From Sedimenticola sp. (lineage in GTDB: Bacteria > Pseudomonadota > Gammaproteobacteria > Chromatiales > Chromatiaceae), in assembly GCA_030619405.1 (NCBI GenBank), contig JAUXBK010000111.1:1-8435 (forward strand): DNA of 8,435 bases, written 5' to 3'. A program made the translations under genes and the position numbers. Positions 1 through 5,736 of the stretch are shown here, one piece after another. The notes under the pieces were generated by a model, which saw only the letters and a program-made list of their open reading frames with translations, ran no database searches and was not told where the DNA came from. How positions within the stretch are numbered: the stretch's first letter is position 1; every line of letters starts with the position of its first letter.

Positions 1-114
1 CAGGTTGCCGGGGTGCTCGGGGTGATCGGGCCGACACGTATGGCCTATGACCGGGTGATTCCGATCGTGGACGTGACGGCGAAACTGCTTGGGGCCGCCT
101 TGAAACCCCGTTGA
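1..114 (+). CDS. hrcA: Heat-inducible transcription repressor HrcA, C-terminal fragment
   Basis: This is the last 37 codons of a gene that enters from the left edge and stops at TGA 112-114. The translation contains the motif GVIGPTRMAYDRVIPIVD, followed by a VTAKLLGAAL tail, which is the highly conserved C-terminal signature of HrcA. HrcA is the dimeric repressor that binds CIRCE operators upstream of chaperone genes, and in known cases its activity depends on GroEL. The N-terminal winged-helix DNA-binding domain lies outside the window. Its position directly before grpE is the classic arrangement. The final codons (GCC TTG AAA) also spell a sigma-32 -35 element, so the end of the gene doubles as promoter sequence for the next one. 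No CIRCE-like inverted repeat is visible in this window, so its target is probably elsewhere, for example groES-groEL or upstream of hrcA. Identification is firm despite the short length. Confidence 0.93.
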   Translation, partial: QVAGVLGVIGPTRMAYDRVIPIVDVTAKLLGAALKPR

Positions 115-126
115 AAAACCCCAGAT
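99..126 (+). promoter_or_regulatory. Candidate sigma-32 heat-shock promoter for grpE
   Basis: A perfect CTTGAAA -35 element (99-105) is followed after 13 bases by CCCCAGAT (119-126), one mismatch from the sigma-32 -10 consensus CCCCATNT. The -35 lies in the last codons of hrcA and the -10 just after its stop. Transcription would start near 133, leaving a leader of about 210 bases before grpE. Spacing and -35 are the same as in the dnaK promoter at 963-992, which strengthens the call. Confidence 0.65.
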
Positions 127-344
127 TAAGGGCTTGCGCAAAAATACCAAGTTATTCCTGAGCAAGCCTTACAGGTCTGTCGAATTTGGTATGGGCAGGT
201 GCGGCAGGAATCTTTCCCGCTACGGTTTTGGCCCTCCCGGTGAAAGAAAGGGTGAGGCTGCCGGATCCGGTATCGGGAGAGGGGGATTCCGGCTGTGCCG
301 GCTGCAATTCTGGAAACTCAAACTAGTGAAACAGGGGTATTGGA
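115..344 (+). other. hrcA-grpE intergenic leader with a 7-bp inverted repeat
   Basis: This 230-base gap has no convincing gene. It would form the untranslated leader of a grpE transcript started at the promoter at 99-126. GGCTTGC (131-137) and GCAAGCC (162-168) are exact complements around an A/T-rich 24-base loop. A second pair, ATACCAA (144-150) and TTGGTAT (186-192), could form a competing stem that uses the loop of the first. Either could be chance in 230 bases. No long T run follows, so a rho-independent terminator is not supported. The grpE ribosome binding site AGGGG is at 333-337. Confidence 0.35.
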
Positions 345-932
345 ATGGATAAGGATCAGGAAGCGGTCGAGAGCAGTGCCGCTGCCGGAGAGACGTCAGC
401 AGCCGAGGTGGAAGAACAGCAGGGTGCCGGTGACCAGACGACCAGCCACGAGGAAATGAGGCTGTTGCTGGAGGATGCCCGGAGCAAGGCGGACGATCAC
501 TGGGACCAGCTGGTTCGGGCCAGGGCCGAGTTGGATAATTTGCGCAAACGCCAGGAGCGAGAGTTGGGGAACGCGCATAAATATGCGCTGGAACGTTTCG
601 TTTCCGAATTGCTGCCGGTGCGTGACAGTCTCGAGCTGGGGCTGAAGGCGGCAACCGAAGAGGGTGCAGACCCTGTCAGGTTGAGAGACGGCACCGGGCT
701 GACCCTGAAATTATTGAACGATGCCATGGAGAAATTCAACGTGGTCCAGATCGACCCGGAGGGCGAGCTTTTCGATCCGGAGCTGCATCAGGCGATGTCC
801 CTTCAACCGCGGGCCGACGTGCCGCCGAATACCGTGGTATCGGTGGTGCAGAAAGGTTATACCTTGAATGATCGTCTGGTTCGACCGGCGATGGTGATGG
901 TTTCCCAGGCACCCCAAGGTGAGCAGGGGTAA
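345..932 (+). CDS. grpE: Nucleotide exchange factor GrpE
   Basis: This gene encodes a 195-residue protein, normal for the family. GrpE is the cytoplasmic dimeric cochaperone that opens the nucleotide cleft of DnaK to release ADP, and it also acts as a thermosensor. Residues 1-35 are a disordered acidic and alanine-rich leader. Residues about 36-85 form the long dimerisation helix, including the RARAELDNLRKRQERE stretch. The C-terminal beta domain carries ELFDPELHQAM and the family signature NTVVSVVQKGYTLNDRLVRP, which contacts the DnaK ATPase domain. The start at 345 is chosen because AGGGG (333-337) sits 7 bases upstream. grpE ends 122 bases before dnaK, which has its own promoter in that gap, so grpE may be both cotranscribed with dnaK and separately controlled. 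Nothing looks damaged. Confidence 0.97.
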   Translation: MDKDQEAVESSAAAGETSAAEVEEQQGAGDQTTSHEEMRLLLEDARSKADDHWDQLVRARAELDNLRKRQERELGNAHKYALERFVSELLPVRDSLELGLKAATEEGADPVRLRDGTGLTLKLLNDAMEKFNVVQIDPEGELFDPELHQAMSLQPRADVPPNTVVSVVQKGYTLNDRLVRPAMVMVSQAPQGEQG

Positions 933-962
933 GCAGGGAACGGCAGGGATTTTCAGCGGCGT

Positions 963-992
963 CCCTTGAAAACAAAGGGGATTACCCCATTT
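963..992 (+). promoter_or_regulatory. Sigma-32 heat-shock promoter for dnaK
   Basis: CCCTTGAAA (963-971) and CCCCATTT (985-992) are separated by 13 bases, an essentially perfect match to the sigma-32 consensus (CTTGAAA, 11-16 bases, CCCCATNT). Transcription would start near 1000, giving a leader of about 55 bases to the dnaK ATG at 1055. This indicates that dnaK and dnaJ are induced by heat shock through RpoH, independently of the grpE transcript. Confidence 0.88.
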
Positions 993-1054
993 GAAGAGAC
1001 AAGCCGAATTCAAACAGATTAATAGATACAGATAATCACCGGAGAGACCGAAAA

Positions 1055-3004
1055 ATGGGAAAAATTATAGGAATCGACCTGGGCACCACCAACTCCTGCG
1101 TGGCAGTGATGGAGGGTGACAAGGCCCGTGTCATCGAAAACAGCGAGGGTGACCGCACCACCCCTTCGATCGTTGCCTATACCGGAGATGGGGAGGTGCT
1201 GGTGGGCCAGTCGGCCAAACGTCAGGCGGTGACCAATCCACACAACACTCTGTTCGCCATCAAACGTCTGATCGGTCGCAAGTTCGACGACAATGTGGTC
1301 AAGCGCGACATGGACATGGTCCCCTACAAGATCGTCAGGGCGGACAACGGTGATGCGTGGGTGGAGGTCAATGGCAAGAAGATGGCCCCCCCCGAGGTTG
1401 CGGCCAAAGTGCTGCAGAAGATGAAGAAGACCGCCGAGGACTATCTCGGAGAAGCGGTGGAAGAGGCCGTGATCACGGTACCCGCCTACTTCAACGATTC
1501 TCAGCGTCAGGCGACCAAGGACGCTGGCCGGATCGCCGGCCTGGATGTGAAACGTATCATTAACGAGCCTACGGCAGCGGCCCTCGCCTACGGTATGGAC
1601 AAGCAGACAGGTGACCGTAAGCTGGCGGTCTACGACCTGGGCGGTGGCACCTTCGATATCTCCATCATCGAGATCGCCGAGATCGATGGTGAGCATCAGT
1701 TTGAGGTGCTGGCCACCAACGGTGACACCTTCCTGGGTGGTGAGGATTTCGATCTGCGCATCATCAACTATTTAGTGGAGACCTTCAAGAAGGAGCAGGG
1801 CGTCGATCTGCGCAACGACCCGCTGGCGCTGCAGCGTCTGAAGGAGGGGGCTGAGAAGGCCAAGATCGAGCTCTCCTCGAGCCAGCAGACCGACATCAAC
1901 CTGCCCTATATCACCGCGGACGCCAGTGGGCCAAAGCACCTGAACATCAAGCTGACCCGGGCCAAACTGGAAGGGCTGGTGGAAGAGCTGATCGATCGGA
2001 CCATGGAGCCCTGCAAGGTGGCGCTGAATGATGCGGGCGTTAGTGCATCCGATATCGATGACGTCATCCTGGTGGGTGGCCAGACCCGCATGCCCAAGGT
2101 GCAGGAAAAGGTGGCGGCGATCTTCGGCAAAGCCGCACGCAAGGACGTCAACCCGGACGAGGCGGTGGCCGTGGGTGCAGCGATCCAGGGGGGTGTGCTG
2201 GCCGGCGACGTGAAAGACGTGTTGCTGCTGGACGTGACTCCGCTCTCCCTCGGTATCGAGACCATGGGTGGTGTGATGACCAAACTGATCGATAAGAACA
2301 CCACCATCCCGACCAAGGCGAGTCAGGTATTCTCCACCGCGGACGACAACCAGACCGCAGTCACCGTACATGTGCTGCAGGGTGAGCGTGAACAGGCTGC
2401 GGCCAACAAGTCCCTGGGGCGTTTCGACCTGACCGACATCCCGCCGGCATCGCGTGGGGTACCGCAGATCGAGGTGAACTTTGACATCGACGCCAACGGT
2501 ATCCTCAACGTGTCGGCCAAGGACAAGGCCACCGGTAAGGAGCAGTCGATCGTGATCAAGGCCTCTTCCGGACTGAACGATGCGGAGATCGAGCGTATGG
2601 TCAAGGATGCCGAAGCGCACGTGGAAGAGGATCGGAAGTTCCACGAGATCGTAACGGCCCGTAACAATGCCGATACCCTGATCCACGCCACCAGGAAGTC
2701 CATGGAAGGGCTTGGCGACAAGCTGGAATCGAGTGAGAAAGAGGCCATCGAGAGTGCCATCAAAGATCTCGAAGAGGCGATGAAGGGCGAGGACAAAGAT
2801 GCGATCGAGACCAAGACCAAGGTCCTGACCGATGCCTCCGCCAAGATGGCCGAGCGTCTCTACGCCCAGCAGGGCGATGACGCCGGGGCTGCTGCCGGGG
2901 CGGCGGCGGGTGCAGGTGCCGCGGGTGCGGAAGCCGCATCGGCCGGTGGCGACGATGACGTGGTCGACGCCGAGTTCGAAGAGGTGAAGGACGACAAGAA
3001 GTGA
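1055..3004 (+). CDS. dnaK: Molecular chaperone DnaK (Hsp70)
   Basis: This is a full-length Hsp70 of 649 residues. DnaK is the ATP-driven cytoplasmic chaperone that binds exposed hydrophobic peptides and works with DnaJ and GrpE. The N-terminal ATPase domain shows the phosphate loop GIDLGTTNSCVAVM (residues 6-19), the NEPTAAALAYG motif, VYDLGGGTFDIS and ILVGGQTRMP. The interdomain linker VLLLD is at residues 389-393, exactly as in the E. coli protein. The substrate-binding domain follows with DVTPLSLGIET, then the helical lid. The tail is rich in Ala and Gly and ends in a conserved acidic EEVKD-type motif. The start is supported by GGAGAGA at 1041-1047, 7 bases upstream of ATG. It follows a dedicated sigma-32 promoter and is separated from dnaJ by a hairpin likely to reduce read-through. 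Long open frames on the opposite strand are codon-bias shadows. Confidence 0.99.
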   Translation: MGKIIGIDLGTTNSCVAVMEGDKARVIENSEGDRTTPSIVAYTGDGEVLVGQSAKRQAVTNPHNTLFAIKRLIGRKFDDNVVKRDMDMVPYKIVRADNGDAWVEVNGKKMAPPEVAAKVLQKMKKTAEDYLGEAVEEAVITVPAYFNDSQRQATKDAGRIAGLDVKRIINEPTAAALAYGMDKQTGDRKLAVYDLGGGTFDISIIEIAEIDGEHQFEVLATNGDTFLGGEDFDLRIINYLVETFKKEQGVDLRNDPLALQRLKEGAEKAKIELSSSQQTDINLPYITADASGPKHLNIKLTRAKLEGLVEELIDRTMEPCKVALNDAGVSASDIDDVILVGGQTRMPKVQEKVAAIFGKAARKDVNPDEAVAVGAAIQGGVLAGDVKDVLLLDVTPLSLGIETMGGVMTKLIDKNTTIPTKASQVFSTADDNQTAVTVHVLQGEREQAAANKSLGRFDLTDIPPASRGVPQIEVNFDIDANGILNVSAKDKATGKEQSIVIKASSGLNDAEIERMVKDAEAHVEEDRKFHEIVTARNNADTLIHATRKSMEGLGDKLESSEKEAIESAIKDLEEAMKGEDKDAIETKTKVLTDASAKMAERLYAQQGDDAGAAAGAAAGAGAAGAEAASAGGDDDVVDAEFEEVKDDKK

Positions 3005-3029
3005 CCATTGAGCAGTTACGGTAGCAACG

Positions 3030-3063
3030 AAACGTGCGGGCGCCTGACGTGTCCGCACGTTTT
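3030..3063 (+). terminator. Hairpin with short T run between dnaK and dnaJ (partial terminator)
   Basis: AAACGTGCGG (3030-3039) and CCGCACGTTT (3053-3062) form a perfect 10-bp stem around a 13-base loop. The right arm ends in a run of four T (3060-3063). The shape resembles a weak intrinsic terminator or attenuator in a gap of only 94 bases. Partial termination here would make DnaK more abundant than DnaJ. It could also act as a 3' stability hairpin for dnaK mRNA. The short T run argues against full termination, and no separate dnaJ promoter is evident. Confidence 0.6.
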
Positions 3064-3098
3064 CGCCTGATAGAAGACAGAAAAACAGCAGATCGAAA

Positions 3099-4238
3099 AT
3101 GTCAGAACGCGATTACTACGAAGTGCTGGGGGTCAGCAAGAACGCCAGCGAGGCTGAACTGAAGAAGGCCTACCGCCGGCTGGCGATGAAATATCACCCG
3201 GATCGCAACTCGGGAGAAGAGGCGGTGGTGGCGGAGATACACTTCAAGGACGTGAAGGCCGCCTACGAGATCCTCAGCGATCCCCAAAAGCGCGCCGCTT
3301 ACGATCAGTTCGGGCATGCCGGCGTCGATCCCTCCATGGGCGCGGGACCAGGTGGGCCCGGGGGTGCCAATTTCAGCGACATCTTTGGTGATGTTTTCGG
3401 TGACATATTCGGCGGCGGCCGTGGCAGCGGTGGCCCAAGGGTGCAGCGGGGTGCCGATCTGCGTTACAACCTGGAGTTGACCCTGGAGGAGGCCGTGGCC
3501 GGCACTTCGGTCAAGATCCGGGTTCCGACCATGGTCAAGTGTAACGTCTGTCGCGGAAGCGGTGCCAGGAAGGGCAGCAGCCCCAAGACCTGCCAGACCT
3601 GTGGTGGACATGGTCAGGTGCGGATGCAGCAGGGCTTCTTCTCGGTACAGCAGACCTGCCCCACCTGCCATGGCAAGGGTACGGTGATCGAAGATCCCTG
3701 TCCCGCCTGCCACGGGGCCGGCCGGGTGCAGCAGCACAAGACCCTGTCGGTAAAGGTGCCAGCCGGCGTCGATACCGGGGACCGTATCCGGCTGGCCGGT
3801 GAAGGTGAGGCCGGTGGGAACGGTGGCCCGCCCGGGGATCTCTATGTGCAGGTGATGGTCAAAGAGCACGAGATCTTCTCCCGGGAAGAGAACCACCTCT
3901 ACTGCGAGGTGCCTATCCCCTTCGTTATCGCTGCCCTGGGTGGGGAGCTCGAGGTGCCTACCCTGAACGGCAAGGTGATACTCAAGATGCCGACCGGTAC
4001 CCAGTCCGGGAAGATGTTCCGCATGCGTGGCAAGGGTGTGAAACCGGTGCGGGGCGGGCCGGTGGGTGACCTGCTGTGCCGGGTGATCGTGGAAACCCCG
4101 GTCAACCTGACCGAGCAGCAGAAGGATATCCTGCGCCAGTTCGAGCAGACCATGGAGGGGAGCGGCAAGAAGCACAACCCGAATGCCCACTCCTGGCTGG
4201 GCGGGGTGAAGAAGTTCTTTGAGGGAATGGGGTTTTAG
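3099..4238 (+). CDS. dnaJ: Chaperone DnaJ (Hsp40)
   Basis: This is a 379-residue type I Hsp40, close to the family's usual length. DnaJ delivers unfolded substrates to DnaK and stimulates its ATPase. The J domain occupies about residues 4-72, with the essential HPD triad at 33-35 in KYHPDRN. A Gly/Phe-rich segment with repeated FGD and FGG motifs follows (about 75-125). The zinc-binding region has all four CxxCxGxG motifs, CNVCRGSG, CQTCGGHG, CPTCHGKG and CPACHGAG, spanning residues 148 to about 208. The C-terminal substrate-binding barrels end in the WLGGVKKFFEGMGF tail. No strong Shine-Dalgarno precedes the ATG at 3099 (only weak purine stretches), which would fit lower translation than dnaK. 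It probably shares the dnaK transcript through read-through of the hairpin at 3030-3063. No missing residues were seen. Confidence 0.98.
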   Translation: MSERDYYEVLGVSKNASEAELKKAYRRLAMKYHPDRNSGEEAVVAEIHFKDVKAAYEILSDPQKRAAYDQFGHAGVDPSMGAGPGGPGGANFSDIFGDVFGDIFGGGRGSGGPRVQRGADLRYNLELTLEEAVAGTSVKIRVPTMVKCNVCRGSGARKGSSPKTCQTCGGHGQVRMQQGFFSVQQTCPTCHGKGTVIEDPCPACHGAGRVQQHKTLSVKVPAGVDTGDRIRLAGEGEAGGNGGPPGDLYVQVMVKEHEIFSREENHLYCEVPIPFVIAALGGELEVPTLNGKVILKMPTGTQSGKMFRMRGKGVKPVRGGPVGDLLCRVIVETPVNLTEQQKDILRQFEQTMEGSGKKHNPNAHSWLGGVKKFFEGMGF

Positions 4239-4245
4239 AAGCAGG

Positions 4246-4273
4246 TACTAGGCGCTAGGTCCTAGGAACTAGG
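4246..4273. repeat. Four tandem NNCTAGG heptamers
   Basis: Four back-to-back 7-base units, TACTAGG, CGCTAGG, TCCTAGG and AACTAGG, fill 4246-4273 in the dnaJ-dapB gap. The last five bases of every unit are identical and the first two vary. A further CCTAGG lies at 4303-4308. CTAG is usually one of the rarest tetranucleotides in proteobacterial DNA, so five in about 60 bases is striking. It resembles in style the short tandem heptamer repeats reported from other bacteria. Function is unknown; it may be a dispersed repeat family or a protein-binding site. Confidence 0.7.
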
Positions 4274-4316
4274 AAAAGCAAAAGAAAAAGCAGGCCTCCC
4301 GGCCTAGGGGATGGAT

Positions 4317-5120
4317 ATGATTCGAGTAGCAGTGGTGGGTGCGGGTGGCCGGATGGGCCGGACGCTGATCGAGGCGGTGACCAATACGCCGGGCATGGCG
4401 CTGGGGGCGGCGACCGAGAAACCGGGCAGCAGCCTGATCGGCAGCGATGCCGGTGAACTCGCCGGGGTAGGCCGCAATGGCGTCACCCTCGCCGATTCGC
4501 TGGAACCGATGGCCGACGCCTTCGACGTGGTGATCGATTTTACCGCCCCGGCTGCTACCCTGGCGCACCTCGCCGTCTGCCGTGCCGCCGGCAAGCGGAT
4601 GGTGATTGGCACCACCGGCTTCAGTAATGAACAGAAGCAGGAACTGAAACAGGCTGCAGAGGAGATCGGCATCGTCTTCGCCCCCAACATGAGCGTGGGG
4701 GTCAACCTCTGCTTCAAGCTGCTGGATATCGCCGCCCGGGTGCTGGGGGACGAGGTGGATATCGAGGTGATCGAAGCCCACCACCGGCACAAGGTGGATG
4801 CCCCCTCAGGTACGGCACTGCGCATGGGCGAAGTGGTGGCGGATGCCCTCGGCCGAGACCTGAAGGCGTGCGCGGTCTATGGCCGCCAGGGTGTCACCGG
4901 GGAGCGGGAGCGCAACACCATCGGATTCGAGACCATCCGGGCTGGCGATATCGTTGGCGAGCACACGGTGATGTTCGCCGGACTCGGTGAGCGGGTGGAG
5001 ATCACCCACAAGGCCTCCAGCCGCATGACCTTTGCCGCGGGTGCCGCCCGGGCCGCCGGCTGGATCATGCAGCGGGAGAGCGGCCTCTATGACATGCAGA
5101 ATGTGCTGGGCCTGAATTGA
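4317..5120 (+). CDS. dapB: 4-hydroxy-tetrahydrodipicolinate reductase DapB
   Basis: DapB performs the NAD(P)H-dependent reduction in the diaminopimelate and lysine pathway, supplying cell-wall precursors. The protein is 267 residues from this start. The N-terminal Rossmann motif is GAGGRMG (residues 8-14). VIDFTAPAAT and GTTG (98-101) line the cofactor site. HHRHK at 155-159 supplies the catalytic His and Lys (matching E. coli H159 and K163), followed by VDAPSGTA. The C-terminal half contains RQGVTGERERNTIGFETI and the ITHKASSR motif. I prefer ATG 4317 over ATG 4311 because AGGGGA (4306-4311) then sits 5 bases upstream; with 4311 it would touch the start codon. The dnaJ-dapB order is common in gammaproteobacteria, but carA, which often follows, is absent and a lipoprotein gene takes its place. 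Confidence 0.97.
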   Translation: MIRVAVVGAGGRMGRTLIEAVTNTPGMALGAATEKPGSSLIGSDAGELAGVGRNGVTLADSLEPMADAFDVVIDFTAPAATLAHLAVCRAAGKRMVIGTTGFSNEQKQELKQAAEEIGIVFAPNMSVGVNLCFKLLDIAARVLGDEVDIEVIEAHHRHKVDAPSGTALRMGEVVADALGRDLKACAVYGRQGVTGERERNTIGFETIRAGDIVGEHTVMFAGLGERVEITHKASSRMTFAAGAARAAGWIMQRESGLYDMQNVLGLN

Positions 5121-5140
5121 GCAGGTGACCCGGAGATGAC

Positions 5141-5611
5141 ATAAACCGCTTCAAGACCCTTTGTCTCTGCCTCGTCCTGCTGCTGGCGGGGTGCGGCACG
5201 CCAGATGACTCCCCGGAGCAGCGGCTGCGGGCGTGGGTGGCCAGCGGTGAGGCGGCAGCGGAGGGTCGCTCGCTGACAGAGTTCAAGGCCCTCGTCTCGG
5301 AACGGTACCGGGACCGGGCCGGACGCACCCGCCGGGATCTGGTGCGGCTGGCGGCGAGGTACTTTCTGGGCCACCGGTCTATCCACCTGCTCACACAGAT
5401 CCAGCGGATGGAGTTGATTGATCCGGAACGGGCACAGCTGACCCTCATCGTGGCCATGGCCGGCCGGCCTTTCCCCGATACGGCACAGCTCTCCGGGTTT
5501 CGTGCCGACCTCTACCGTTTCGATCTGGAACTGGCCCTGGAGGAGGGAGCGGGGTGGCAGGTGACCAGCGGCAGCTGGCGCCGGGTCGGGGAGGAGGCGT
5601 TCCTGGAGTGA
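5141..5611 (+). CDS. Small lipoprotein, NTF2-like, with probable ATA start codon
   Basis: The frame that ends at TGA 5609-5611 reads upstream into a textbook lipoprotein signal: NRFKTLCLCLVLLLAGC, with lipobox LAGC and lipidated Cys at residue 18. The residues after Cys (GTPDD, no Asp at +2) suggest outer-membrane sorting. An in-frame stop at 5126-5128 limits the start, and no ATG, GTG or TTG lies between it and the signal peptide. The only sensible start is ATA at 5141, with GGAG at 5132-5135 five bases upstream. The product is 156 residues. The mature part (RYRDRAGRTRRDLVRL, HRSIHLLTQIQRME, then an alternating strand pattern ending near GWQVTSGSWRR) looks like a one-domain NTF2-like fold; function is unknown. 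An in-frame GTG at 5237 would remove the whole signal peptide and is less likely. It lies 20 bases after dapB and is probably cotranscribed. A sequencing error or recent ATG-to-ATA mutation is possible. Confidence 0.72.
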   Translation: MNRFKTLCLCLVLLLAGCGTPDDSPEQRLRAWVASGEAAAEGRSLTEFKALVSERYRDRAGRTRRDLVRLAARYFLGHRSIHLLTQIQRMELIDPERAQLTLIVAMAGRPFPDTAQLSGFRADLYRFDLELALEEGAGWQVTSGSWRRVGEEAFLE

Positions 5612-5640
5612 ATCCTGCCGGTAGCCACCGTAAATAAGGC

Positions 5641-5671
5641 GGGGTGAACCTGTGCATGGCGGTAACACCCC
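5641..5671 (+). terminator. Hairpin after the lipoprotein gene, weak terminator candidate
   Basis: GGGGTG (5641-5646) pairs exactly with CACCCC (5666-5671). An inner ACC/GGT pairing continues the stem after a small bulge. The hairpin begins about 30 bases after the lipoprotein stop and is followed by TCTT, which is only weakly T-rich. It could end the dapB-lipoprotein transcript before the sigma-54 promoter at 5680. It is only suggestive. Confidence 0.35.
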
Positions 5672-5679
5672 TCTTGATC

Positions 5680-5697
5680 CTGGCACGTGATCTGCAT
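5680..5697 (+). promoter_or_regulatory. Sigma-54 (RpoN) promoter for the fliK-like gene
   Basis: CTGGCACG-TGAT-CTGCAT matches the sigma-54 consensus YTGGCACG-N4-TTGCW with a single mismatch (C for the first T). The invariant GG (5682-5683) and GC (5694-5695) are exactly 12 bases apart, as required for the -24/-12 elements. Transcription would start near 5707, leaving a 30-base leader that contains the AGGGGA ribosome binding site for ATG 5737. A TATAAT at 5712-5717 lacks a partner -35 and falls downstream of this start. The activator would be an enhancer-binding protein of FleQ/FlrC or NtrC type; no enhancer site is recognised. Confidence 0.72.
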
Positions 5698-5736
5698 GGC
5701 TCTCCCCTATATATAATCGACCAGGGGATCGAGCGA

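Noticed and set aside
134..352. 72-residue + strand frame with TTG start between hrcA and grpE.
   Set aside because: It lacks a properly spaced ribosome binding site, overlaps the grpE start, and has no recognisable motif.
1772..3058. 428-residue open frame on the minus strand across dnaK (and another at 1019-1696).
   Set aside because: Long antisense frames are a known artefact of dnaK/Hsp70 genes caused by codon bias; such frames have been mislabelled as NAD-specific glutamate dehydrogenase. No ribosome binding site or recognisable domain supports it.
3102..4190. 362-residue open frame on the minus strand across dnaJ.
   Set aside because: It mirrors the GC-rich third codon positions of dnaJ; composition is His, Leu and Gly rich with no recognisable domain.
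4292..4305. Small hairpin AGGCC-TCCC-GGCCT, which on the minus strand is followed by a T-rich stretch like a terminator.
   Set aside because: The stem is only 5 bp and there is no leftward gene to terminate; the A-rich stretch may simply be an AT-rich spacer before dapB.
5644..5736. Upstream GTG start that would add 31 residues to the FliK-like protein.
   Set aside because: It precedes the sigma-54 promoter, lacks a ribosome binding site and adds unrelated sequence; ATG 5737 has AGGGGA 8 bases upstream.
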